Positions 1-7,407 of a stretch of DNA of 64,000 nt are shown piece after piece. The position numbers and the translations under genes were made by a program. The notes under the pieces were generated by a model. The model made no database searches. It was not told the origin of the DNA and saw nothing but the letters and a program-made list of their open reading frames with translations. How positions within the stretch are numbered: position 1 is the stretch's first letter; each line of letters opens with the position of its first letter. The stretch is from assembly GCA_019448385.1 (NCBI GenBank), contig JAGTXO010000004.1, forward strand, positions 124,001-188,000, read 5' to 3'. The stretch comes from Diacronema lutheri. Lineage: Eukaryota > Haptophyta > Pavlovophyceae > Pavlovales > Pavlovaceae.

Positions 1-1382
1 CGGTGCGGAAGACCGGCCGCAGTCGCAGCCGCGGCCGCCCGCGTGAGCGGCGGCGGTTCGCGCGCGCTGGCGACGGCCGCAATGGCTGCCGGCAGGACAG
101 CAATGGCTGCCGGCAGGACAGCAATGGCTGCCGGCAGGACAGGCCTCAGCGCGTGTCCGTTCACGTAGAGCGAGTGGGGGAGCAGCACGAGCCGCTCGGC
201 GAACGCGGACTGCGCGAGCGCCGGGCTGGGCGCGAGAACAGCCGCCGCATCGAGCAGCATGCTGTCGAGCCAGCGCGCGCCGCTCGTGCCCGGCCAGTCG
301 AGCCAAAGGGCCTGCACGGGCGCGCACCGGCGCGCGAACAGCGCCCGGTCCGCGTCCGCGTCGCCCAGCGCCGACATGAGCACGAGCGCGTGCGGGCGCG
401 ACGGGCCGCGGCAGAGCGGCGCGAAACGGCTCGCAGCCGCTGCACCGACCGGCAGCTGCACCAGCCGTCCATCCTCGTGCAACTCGGCCCACACTTGGGC
501 GGCGCGCGGCGCGAGTGATTCGTTCCCCTGCGGCGGCGGCCACCGCGCTGCCGAACTCCACACGGAGAGCTCGACCTGCGCGCGCTGACCCGCGCGCGCG
601 AGGGTGCGGTGTGCGTAGAGGAGCGCCTCGAGGTGCGGCGCGATTTGAGAGCGCCAGGGCGACGAATGTACGATGGCGACGCGTAGAGCGGCGGCGGCGG
701 GCATACGGCCCAGCGGTTCGGCGCGGACACCGTGTGCGATCGCCTCCGCCGCTGCCGCCGCGATGACACGTGCGTCCGCGGGCGAGTGCGCGCCGGCGTC
801 AAAAGTGGCGCCAAACGGCTGCGCTGACAGCCGCTCGCCGGGCCGGCGCGCGCGCAGCTCGGCGGCGAGGCGCGCGCGCGCGGAGTCGAGCGACTGGGCA
901 AAGTCTCGCCAGTGCATCAACCGACGGTCCGCTGTGGCAAGCGCCTCCGCCGCCTCGCCCCACTCGCCGCCGGTCGCGGCGACGGCGCGCGCGTACGCGT
1001 CGCGCGCTTCGCCCAGGCGCTCGAGCCGCGTGAACGTGTTGCCCCGGTTGAGCTCGCACTGCGCGTGGCGCGGCTGGAGCTGCAAGCATCGCCCGTACGC
1101 GCGCAGCGCCGCCGAGTGGTTGCCAAACGCCTCCCCCTCGAGGTTGCCCAGGTTGAGCCAAGCGACGGCCGCATCAGGCACGTCGCCCGCGAGCGCCGCC
1201 GCCGCGCGGAATGCCACGTGCGCCTCGTCAAGCCGCTGGGCGGCGACGAGCGCGTTTCCCAGATAAAAACGCGCTGCCGGGTCGCGCGGCCGTCGCCGCA
1301 CCGCGTCGAGCAGCTCGTCGACGGTGGGCTCCAGGAGACCAAGGAGACCGACGAGGACGAGACTCGTACAGGCCCCCGCCAT
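1..1382 (-). CDS. TPR / O-GlcNAc transferase (SPINDLY/OGT)-like protein, C-terminus beyond window
   Basis: An open frame runs without a stop from an ATG at 1382 to the left edge, about 460 codons. It opens with a hydrophobic stretch (MAGACTSLVLVGLLGLLEP) that could be a signal peptide or anchor. About three tetratricopeptide repeats follow, with phrases such as RFYLGNALVAAQRLDEAHVAF and WLNLGNLEG. A glycosyltransferase-41 region comes next: LWLDWPGTSGARWLDSMLL followed by LVLLPHSLYVNGH corresponds to the conserved GYPGTSG and 'MPHTFFIGDH' region of OGT and SPY. The family transfers GlcNAc (OGT) or fucose (SPY) to Ser/Thr of nuclear and cytosolic proteins; which sugar is used here cannot be told. 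The visible end includes a three-copy in-frame 21-bp repeat (79-141). The hydrophobic N-terminus is unusual for a nucleocytoplasmic enzyme. The C-terminal catalytic half lies outside the window. Confidence 0.75.
   Translation of the reverse strand, partial: MAGACTSLVLVGLLGLLEPTVDELLDAVRRRPRDPAARFYLGNALVAAQRLDEAHVAFRAAAALAGDVPDAAVAWLNLGNLEGEAFGNHSAALRAYGRCLQLQPRHAQCELNRGNTFTRLERLGEARDAYARAVAATGGEWGEAAEALATADRRLMHWRDFAQSLDSARARLAAELRARRPGERLSAQPFGATFDAGAHSPADARVIAAAAAEAIAHGVRAEPLGRMPAAAALRVAIVHSSPWRSQIAPHLEALLYAHRTLARAGQRAQVELSVWSSAARWPPPQGNESLAPRAAQVWAELHEDGRLVQLPVGAAAASRFAPLCRGPSRPHALVLMSALGDADADRALFARRCAPVQALWLDWPGTSGARWLDSMLLDAAAVLAPSPALAQSAFAERLVLLPHSLYVNGHALRPVLPAAIAVLPAAIAVLPAAIAAVASAREPPPLTRAAAAATAAGLPH
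79..141. repeat. 21-bp tandem repeat, 3 perfect copies
   Basis: Three exact copies of a 21-bp unit beginning gcaatggctgccgg lie at 79-99, 100-120 and 121-141. They are in frame within the OGT-like gene and encode a repeated heptad containing VLPAAIA on the minus strand. Identical copies suggest recent slippage. Confidence 0.9.
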
Positions 1383-1445
1383 CGTGAGGCGGCCGGCTGT
1401 CAGTCGGGAGCATAGGGTTGCCGTCGGACAGCGGGACTGGCCGGT

Positions 1446-1446
<1 letters not shown>

Positions 1447-1479
<33 letters not shown>
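1447..1479. repeat. Poly-C tract (33 C)
   Basis: An uninterrupted run of about 33 cytosines sits 65 bp upstream of the OGT-like start codon and directly at the outer edge of the left inverted repeat of the transposon remnant. Homopolymers of this length are hard to sequence, so the true length is uncertain. Confidence 0.95.
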
Positions 1480-1481
<2 letters not shown>

Positions 1482-2350
1482 CCAAGGATGGGCTGTGACG
1501 CGTCATGACGCGGGTTTTTGGTGTCACGTCATGACGTCACGCGTTATGACGCGTCATGACGCGTCACGCCGTCGTTCACTTTGAGGCAGTGACGTAACGC
1601 GACTGGCTACTACAAAGAAGTGACGTAGCGCGGCCTGTTGTACACAGTTCCGGGTCAATGGCGACTCGCATGGAGCCGTGCTACTTTTGGTCGACGTATG
1701 GCACGAACACGATCTATCTCGACCGCGTCGCGCCCCAGCTCCTCGGAGTGCAGCACGCTGCTGGCGGGAGCGAGCGCAACTGGTCGCTCCAGGGGCGGAT
1801 CAACGGCAGGGACCGCGGGCGGCAGTCGACTGCCGTGCTTGCGCGCATCGAGGCTCGCCTGGAACCAGAATCTTGTCGACCGCAGAAGGCAGCGCGCAGC
1901 TCGCCGCACAGCAGCGATCCAGCGCGTGAATGCGCGCAACGGTGCGCGCGCAGTGCCCGCCCGCCCTGCGCCGAAGCCCTACCCTTTGCAGGACAACGAG
2001 GAGTGGGAATCGTGCGACGAGTCGGAGTCGAGCGGCGACGATGCCGATCGCGTCCACGGGCCGCAGATCGCTGTGCCTGCGCTGCGCGGACGTCAGATCA
2101 TCCGACCGTAGATTCGCTGACCGGCAGATGAGACCGGCATGCACAGACGCGAGCGGTGAGCGCGGCGCGCCGGGAGCCCGGGACGCCTGCATCGCCGGCC
2201 GCCGGTCTGCTGACTCCCCCTGACTGACAGACTGGGCCCGGACGTCACGACGCGCGAGTCCGGACGTCACATGACGCGGACGGCGCGTCACGTCATGACG
2301 TCTACGCGTCACGTCACGTCATGACGCGTACCCCCAAGCCCATCCTTGCC
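1480..2350. mobile_element. Non-autonomous or decayed hAT-type DNA transposon with terminal inverted repeats
   Basis: The left end (1483-1494, caaggatgggct) and right end (2337-2348, agcccatccttg) are exact inverted 12-mers. Inside each is a dense cluster of TGACGT / TGACGCGTCA-type palindromes (about 1495-1640 and 2243-2330), including a shared acgcgtcatgacg next to each terminus. Arrays of short subterminal motifs are typical of hAT transposase binding ends. The roughly 450-bp core carries a broken hAT C-terminal coding remnant on the plus strand. An 8-bp target-site duplication could not be identified, partly because the left flank is a poly-C run. The element lies between the OGT-like promoter and the 3' end of the ODR4 gene. 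Confidence 0.6.
1658..2111 (+). pseudogene. hAT transposase C-terminal remnant (frameshifted)
   Basis: Reading from 1658, one plus-strand frame gives FWSTYGTNTIYLDRVAPQLL followed by GSERNWSLQGRIN. This matches the hAT dimerisation-domain pattern 'W..YG...P.L..+A..+L......S..ERNWS....IH'. After about 1810 the family pattern continues in a different frame (SRLPCLRASRLAWNQNLV, comparable to 'RNRL..ERA..LVYVYSNLRL'), ending in an acidic tail (DNEEWESCDESESSGDD) and a stop at 2111. The frame change within the conserved block, with no good splice sites, indicates a dead copy. The N-terminal zinc finger and the catalytic region with its D-D-E triad are absent. Family assignment rests on motif recall, not a search. 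Confidence 0.55.
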
Positions 2351-2418
2351 CCCAACCCTGGCCCACAGCTGTGAAGACCCGGCGCATCAGAGCACTGAGC
2401 GGCCCTGCCCGCCCGCGC

Positions 2419-3067
2419 TCAGTGCGCGTCGTGCGCGCCGTTCTGCTCGTCGGCATCGCCGTCGGCCGTCACGTCGGTGGCGACGGGCAGCACGTCCTCG
2501 CCGCGCGAGGGGTAGCGGATGACCTTGGCCACACCGGAGCCGTCGATCGGCGGCACGACGCCGCGTGCAGCGCCCCCGCGCCCCGTGGCCGCCGCGGCGA
2601 GCACGGCGACGCCGGCGACGAGGAGCGCGGCGATCGCGGGCAGCCGCGCCGAGCGCGGCTGCGGCTGGGGCTGGGGCTGGCCGCCAGCACGCTCGGCCGG
2701 CGCCGCGCCCGCTGAACCGCGCGACACGCGCGCGCCGACCAAGCCGGCGCCCGCCGGCTCGGCGCCGGCGGTGGGTGCGAGCGCGGCGAGCACGTCCTTG
2801 GCTGGCGCGAAAAGCTCAAGTCGCTCGCTCCGCGCCGCCGCCTGGGGCTGCCCGTCGCGCGAAGCCCCGCTCGCGAGGAGGATCCGATCGAGCGCGTCGC
2901 TCTCCTCGTCATCGGGCAGCGCGACGTCGCTCAGCTGCACGCAGCCGCTCAGCGCGCACTCGTAGAAGCTGCGGCGGCCGAGCGGATGGACGGCTCCGCC
3001 CGAGCGGCGACCGACAAGCGCGCCGTTGCGCACCGCGTCCTTCGCCTCGTCGTCGTCGCCGTTGACT

Positions 3068-3106
<39 letters not shown>

Positions 3107-4110
3107 GCAATGTCCTCGAGCTCGTCGCGCAGCCGCGCCAGCCGGCGGTCGAGCGAGCGCACGGCGTCGGCGCGAAGCGCGTCGAGCGCCATCGCAATGG
3201 TGTCCTTGGCGGAGGCGTACGCGCGCGCGTGCACGGTGCCCTCGCAGCGCGCCTCAAAGAGCTGCGCGTCGCCGTCCACCGCGGACGGCGCGCCTGGCGC
3301 GTCGGCGGCCGATTGCTCGCCCGACGGCGCGGGCGGCGCGCGCGCGTAAAACTTCACTCGCGAGAGGGGCTGGCCGTGAGCGCTCACGATCGCGCTCGGC
3401 AGCTTGCCTACGGCGCTGTCCGCCTCGCCGACGGGATAGCCGTCAATGGTGGCGATCGCCTTCCTCAGCGCGTCGACCGACGGGCGGAGCGCCGCCGACG
3501 CGGCTGCCGAAATGGCTGCAGCGCGCTTGGACGCCGGGTCGGCCGCCGAGAGGCGGAGCGAGAAGCGCGCGTCGACGTGCCAGAGCGCGTCGAAGCGGTG
3601 CAGCGGCGCGATGGCCTTGCCGAGCTTGAGCTCGGCAACGTCCACTTTGCCGCCACCGCCACCGCCGCCACCACCCGCCGGCTGATCCGCCGGCGCGCAC
3701 GCGCGCGCGGAGAGCTTGCGCGAGTCCGTCGGCAGGGCGAGCAGGCACGCGGCCGAGCCGCAGAGCCGCGCGCTGTTCGCCAGCTTGCGCAGCTGGGGCG
3801 CGAGCATGCTCTCCGCGTCGCGCAGCTGCGCGGTTGGCGCGCACACGTAGAATCCGAGCGCGCACACGCCGCCCGGCAGCGCGTGGCCGACCTGCGCCGC
3901 GTGCGCGCCAAGCCAGTCTGCGTCGACCGCCTTGGCGGACGTGGGTGCCGGTCCGCCGTCCGGGTCAGGCGAGCGGACGAGACGCAGAATCGTGTGCCGG
4001 CCTGGCGTGGCCGTGCCAACGACGACGCCGACCTCGAACGGCGCTTTGCGTAGCAGCGTGTCATGGAAGTCGGTGAGGTACTTGTCCTCGGCGGCGACGA
4101 CGAGAGGCAT
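2419..4110 (-). CDS. ODR4: ODR-4 homologue (ER membrane trafficking factor for receptors)
   Basis: This is a single-exon frame of 563 residues. Recognisable ODR4 features are DADWLGAHAAQVGHALPGG followed by VCALGFYVC near residues 85-110 (in the animal protein, 'EEWATEHACQVSRMLPGGL.VLGVF'). The central block FEARCEGTVHARAYASAKD, then IAMALDALRADAVRSLDRRL, also matches the family, as does a single C-terminal transmembrane helix (LPAIAALLVAGVAVLAAAA). ODR-4 is an ER tail-anchored protein that, with UFSP2/ODR-8, promotes folding and export of certain GPCRs. Insertions here include poly-Gly (from GCC repeats) and a run of about twelve Asp encoded by GAC repeats (3066-3105). The start codon overlaps an upstream in-frame ATG of the CMP-sialate synthetase gene, forming a head-to-head pair. 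Confidence 0.75.
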
Positions 4111-4150
4111 GGCTGACTTTCGGGCTGCTGGGAGTCAACGAAGTCCAACG

Positions 4151-4879
4151 ATGTCGTCCGCACCGCCGGAGGGCAAACCGCGCGTCATCGCCGTCGTGCC
4201 AGCGCGCGGCGGCTCGGTGGGGATCCCGCTCAAGAACATCAAGCCGCTGCTCGGCCGCCCGTTGATCGATTGGGCCGTCCGCTCGGCGCTTGACTCGGGG
4301 ATCTTCGCCGAGGTCTGGGTGAGCACGGACCACGACGCGATCGCGGCTGAGGCCGAGCGGAGCGGCGCAAAGGTCTTCCGCCGCTCGGCCGAGACGTCAA
4401 CGTCGGTCGCGTCGACCGAGTCGGCGATGGTCGAGTTCACCACCGCGCACCCCGACTTTGACATCCTGTGCCTCATCCAGGCCACGTCCCCGCTCGTCGT
4501 GCCCGAGGACTTCACGAAGGCGCTCGCAGAGTTCCGCGCGCAGGGCGCCGATTCGCTCGTCACCGCTGTGCGCGCGCACCGCTTCTTGTGGAGGAAAGAC
4601 CCGACCACGGGTGAGGCGAGCGCCGTCAACTACGACCCGCTCAGGCGACCGCGCCGGCAGGACTGGTCGGGCGAGCTCATCGAGAACGGAGCCTTCTACT
4701 TCACCGCAAAGGGCCTCTGGGAGAGCACGCACTGTCGGCTGGGCGGCAGGATGGCGCTCTTCGAGATGGAGGAGCACACGCTCGCCGAGCTCGACTCGCA
4801 AGTCGACTGGGAGATCGTCGCCGGCCTCTGCACCAAGTACGGCCACTTTGGGGGCGCTGGCCGGCCAGCGGCGGCGTAA
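4151..4879 (+). CDS. CMAS: CMP-sialic acid (N-acylneuraminate) cytidylyltransferase
   Basis: A 242-residue nucleotidyltransferase activates a nonulosonic acid with CTP to give CMP-sugar. The N-terminal CTP-binding motif is VVPARGGSVGIPLKNIKPL. Further family blocks are WAVRSALDSGIFAEVWVSTD, CLIQATSPLVVPED, and RRPRRQDWSGELIENGAFYF, the last almost identical to the animal CMAS signature '[20 protein letters not shown]'. The motif set favours the sialate/KDN enzyme over plant-type CMP-Kdo synthetase (KdsB). Length fits the catalytic domain alone; the phosphatase-like C-terminal domain of animal CMAS is missing. ATG 4151 is chosen because it just precedes the conserved core. An in-frame ATG at 4109 would add 14 residues and overlap the ODR4 start. 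Haptophytes such as Prymnesium have a reported Kdn pathway, so the substrate could be Kdn rather than Neu5Ac. Confidence 0.85.
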   Translation: MSSAPPEGKPRVIAVVPARGGSVGIPLKNIKPLLGRPLIDWAVRSALDSGIFAEVWVSTDHDAIAAEAERSGAKVFRRSAETSTSVASTESAMVEFTTAHPDFDILCLIQATSPLVVPEDFTKALAEFRAQGADSLVTAVRAHRFLWRKDPTTGEASAVNYDPLRRPRRQDWSGELIENGAFYFTAKGLWESTHCRLGGRMALFEMEEHTLAELDSQVDWEIVAGLCTKYGHFGGAGRPAAA

Positions 4880-5558
4880 GACCCCATGGCGAGGGCGTGC
4901 AGCGCCGGAACAAGCAGCGCGTGGCGCTTGGCGCGGCACCTGGCGCGGCGCCTGGGCGGGTGACACGTGCACGATGCGCGTGCGCGTGCGCGGCAACAAA
5001 GTCTCGTCCTATATAGGGCGCGATCCGGGCTGGTCCGGCCAGTGTAAGGCTGAGAGTACGACTCGGGTCGTACAATCAAGGGTTAAAAGCCAGGCAATGA
5101 GCGCTCGAGGGGTCGGAGCGAGGCTTAGGACGAGCCTAGGACCGAGACCCCCCTCCTGACCGGCCGATTTTGAGTAGAATTCGGGGTCGAGCGGGCGCGG
5201 CGGACGGAGGGCCCGAGCCGGGCCGACGGAGGGTCCGACCCCGGAATGCGGGCGACCGGAAGGGCTTGGGTGATTGACGCCCAGTAGAATAGAATGGCGG
5301 ATTCCGGGGGGGATCTCAACTGGCATCGCGCAAGCTGAGGCCCTCTGACTGACCGGACCGCGCCGAGTGCGCGTGCACCCCGTGGAGGGCGCGGCCAGTC
5401 GGACACCCTTCGCGACTGAGCTCGCCGCGGCATACCGTGCGCTGCGCCGGCGCGCTACTTGCCGTTGGCCGAGCTGCGGGTGTCGCGCACGGCCGTGCTG
5501 CGCAGCCAGCGCCTCGATGCGCCGGTGGCCGGAACCAGCGCCTCGACAGCATGTTGGC
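4880..5558. other. Convergent intergenic region, no gene recognised
   Basis: This 680-bp spacer lies between two converging 3' ends. It contains a TATA-like atatag at about 5011 and a perfect 7-bp stem/4-nt loop palindrome at 5056-5073. It also has a looser inverted pair (gaattcggggtcg near 5178, cgaccccggaat near 5237) and two agtagaat words. No tRNA or snRNA could be convincingly folded from it by eye. Confidence 0.6.
5056..5073. repeat. Perfect 7-bp inverted repeat with 4-nt loop
   Basis: gtacgac at 5056-5062 and gtcgtac at 5067-5073 flank tcgg. The hairpin lies midway between converging genes. It might mark an RNA 3' end or a small noncoding transcript, but nothing else supports either. 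Confidence 0.6.
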
Positions 5559-7268
5559 TCACTTGGGCTCGGTGCGCGGCTCTGCCGGCGCGGGCGCGTG
5601 CGGGTCGGGATCGAGGCCGCGCACCCACGCGCAGTAGTAGCTGAGCGCGTGGTCGTCGGGCGCAACGTCGTCCCACCGGCCGAGGCAAAAGACGTCGTAC
5701 GCGTCCTGTGCGTACTTGCCCACGCCCGGCAGCTCGGACGGTCGCTGCCACGCGCCGCGCGCAAAGTGCGCAGCAAAGGCGATCAGGCTCTTGGCGCGCC
5801 GCCTGTGCAGCCCGAGTGGCCGAAGCAGCGCAACGAGCTCAGCCTCGTCCGCGCCGGCCATCTTGCGCGCCGAGCCAAAGCGCGCGAGCAGCCGTGGCAA
5901 GACGCGGTCAACCTGCGAGCGCCTTGTCTGATTAAGCAAAATGCAGCAGACGAGCAGCTGAAACGGCTCGTCGGCCATCAGCTCTTCGATGAGGCCGTAC
6001 GGGGACGGCGGCGGCGTGCGGCTGCGTGTGGGGCGGCACGGCGTGCCTGCGCGCGGCCCGTCCCCCCAAATGGGCTGCGCGCCTCCGCCCGCGAGGGTGG
6101 GCTGCTCGCTGCAGGTGCACGACGCGCCTCCGCCCGCGAGGTTGGGCTGCTCGCTGCAGGTGCACGACGCGCCTCCGGCGGCGAAGAGGGCGCGCACACG
6201 CAGGCGCACGGAGGAGGACGGGAGGGCGGCGTGATCGAGCAACGCGGGGGCGCGCTCAGAAAGCGGCGAGGGCGTGGACCGCCCGCGCTTCTTGCCCGCG
6301 CGGTGCAGCGCGCACTGGAAGGCGGGAGGCATCAGCTCGCACGCCACGGACGTGACGGCCGCGGGCGAGGACGCAGCATTGTCCCCGCCCACCTGCGCGC
6401 GGCTGCTGCTCGGGCTCGCGCGCTCAAAATTGCGGTTGCCAAGCCCAAGAGCGCGCAACGCCGCTGCCACGCTCTCGTAGCCGGGCTGCATCGCGCCGTT
6501 CGCGCGTGCGGGCGGGCGGAGGAGGACACGCCATCGTTGCCGGCAGGCTGCCCCGCGACCGAAGGCGCCGCGCGCCGTGGCGCCCTTTGGCGAAGGGCGC
6601 AGTGCGAGCTCGGCGCGCCACTGCCACACGTCCGTAGCGAGCGTTGCGCCGCCTGGCGCCGAGCGGAGCGCCGCGTCCGCAAACTCGCGGCGCATGCGTT
6701 GAGGCGCAAACTCCCTAAAATAGCACAGCTGCTCGCACACGTGGCGAGCGCTGCGTGTGCGCGCGTAGATTGGGCAGCGGCCGCGTAGCTCGGCCATGCT
6801 GCGCGCTGGCGCGAGCGCCGTGTCCGTGTGCGCTGACTCCGGAGTTAGCGAGCGCGGAGCGCCCGCCGCGTGCGCCGACAGGCCAAGCCGCGCCGCAAGC
6901 CGCCGCGCGCGCGCGCGCAGCGTGTTGAGCTCGGCGCGCGCGGCGGCGAGCCGCGCCGCATCGCGCGCGTCGCGCGCGCGCGGCGCGCGTTTCGCAGCGG
7001 AGCCCACGTTCACGAGCACGCGTGCCAACTCGGCGCTGACCGCCTCGACGGCAAACGCGCGGCGCGCCTCGTCCGACGAGCGCTCCGCCGCGTCGAGCAC
7101 AGCCGCCGTTGCCCCAGCCTGCGCCTCATACTCGCCCTTGCGTGCGACGTTGCAAGCGAGCGCCTTAAGCGCGCGCTCGAGCGGTGGCTCGTCAAGCCGC
7201 GCGGCCCTATCCGCGCCGTGCTGGAAGAAGCGCGAGTAGACGTCGCGGTCCCGATCGTCTTCCGACAT
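5559..7268 (-). CDS. MBD4-like HhH-GPD DNA glycosylase with long N-terminal extension
   Basis: A single open frame encodes 569 residues. The last roughly 150 form a helix-hairpin-helix DNA glycosylase of the MBD4 / plant MBD4L type: FQLLVCCILLNQTRRSQVD, then ELVALLRPLGLHRRRAKSL. The hairpin ELPGVGKYAQDAYDVFC and the catalytic segment APDDHALSYYCAW carry the Asp equivalent to the MBD4 catalytic Asp (HPEDHKL). MBD4 enzymes remove T or U from G:T and G:U mismatches arising by deamination of (methyl)cytosine. The first roughly 400 residues are low-complexity and Arg/Ala-rich with some coiled-coil potential. No methyl-CpG-binding domain is visible. A 45-bp in-frame duplication (about 6080-6170) repeats GGASCTCSEQP. 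The start at 7268 borders an AT-rich region shared with the divergent methyltransferase gene. Confidence 0.7.
   Translation of the reverse strand: MSEDDRDRDVYSRFFQHGADRAARLDEPPLERALKALACNVARKGEYEAQAGATAAVLDAAERSSDEARRAFAVEAVSAELARVLVNVGSAAKRAPRARDARDAARLAAARAELNTLRARARRLAARLGLSAHAAGAPRSLTPESAHTDTALAPARSMAELRGRCPIYARTRSARHVCEQLCYFREFAPQRMRREFADAALRSAPGGATLATDVWQWRAELALRPSPKGATARGAFGRGAACRQRWRVLLRPPARANGAMQPGYESVAAALRALGLGNRNFERASPSSSRAQVGGDNAASSPAAVTSVACELMPPAFQCALHRAGKKRGRSTPSPLSERAPALLDHAALPSSSVRLRVRALFAAGGASCTCSEQPNLAGGGASCTCSEQPTLAGGGAQPIWGDGPRAGTPCRPTRSRTPPPSPYGLIEELMADEPFQLLVCCILLNQTRRSQVDRVLPRLLARFGSARKMAGADEAELVALLRPLGLHRRRAKSLIAFAAHFARGAWQRPSELPGVGKYAQDAYDVFCLGRWDDVAPDDHALSYYCAWVRGLDPDPHAPAPAEPRTEPK
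6080..6172. repeat. 45-bp tandem duplication in MBD4-like gene
   Basis: Two nearly identical 45-bp units encode GGASCTCSEQPNLAG and GGASCTCSEQPTLAG on the minus strand. They differ at one or two bases and lie just before the glycosylase domain. Confidence 0.85.
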
Positions 7269-7407
7269 GGCCTGGTTCCAAAACTTTGAATTTTGGTGTG
7301 GATACCCCCATAATTCAGAATTTTATTTCGCCAATCGGCATTTTTTCGGCAGTTTCGGGCACTTCCTCCGTCCGCGCGCAACTCCGGCCGCCTGGAAGTT
7401 CGGCAGC
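7269..7407. promoter_or_regulatory. AT-rich bidirectional promoter region
   Basis: Between the divergent start codons (7268 minus, 7408 plus) base composition drops sharply from the surrounding roughly 70% GC, with words such as aaaactttgaattttgg, aattttatttcg and cattttttcgg. This is the most AT-rich stretch in the area and the expected place for both promoters. Confidence 0.5.

Noticed and set aside
79-141. Possible programmed or regulatory repeat at the window edge
   Set aside because: The 21-bp units are in frame within the OGT-like coding sequence and best explained as coding minisatellite slippage.
1495-1640. CRISPR-like array of short repeats
   Set aside because: The repeated units are overlapping TGACGT palindromes without unique spacers and are matched at the other end of the element, so they are subterminal transposon repeats.
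2986-4053. Plus-strand 355-residue reading frame opposite ODR4
   Set aside because: Arg/Val-rich shadow of the ODR4 coding strand. High GC makes antisense frames stop-poor; it has no family features.
7267-7407. Upstream ATG at 7267 for the methyltransferase
   Set aside because: It overlaps the divergent glycosylase start region and translates AT-rich promoter sequence. ATG 7408 begins immediately before the hydrophobic anchor.
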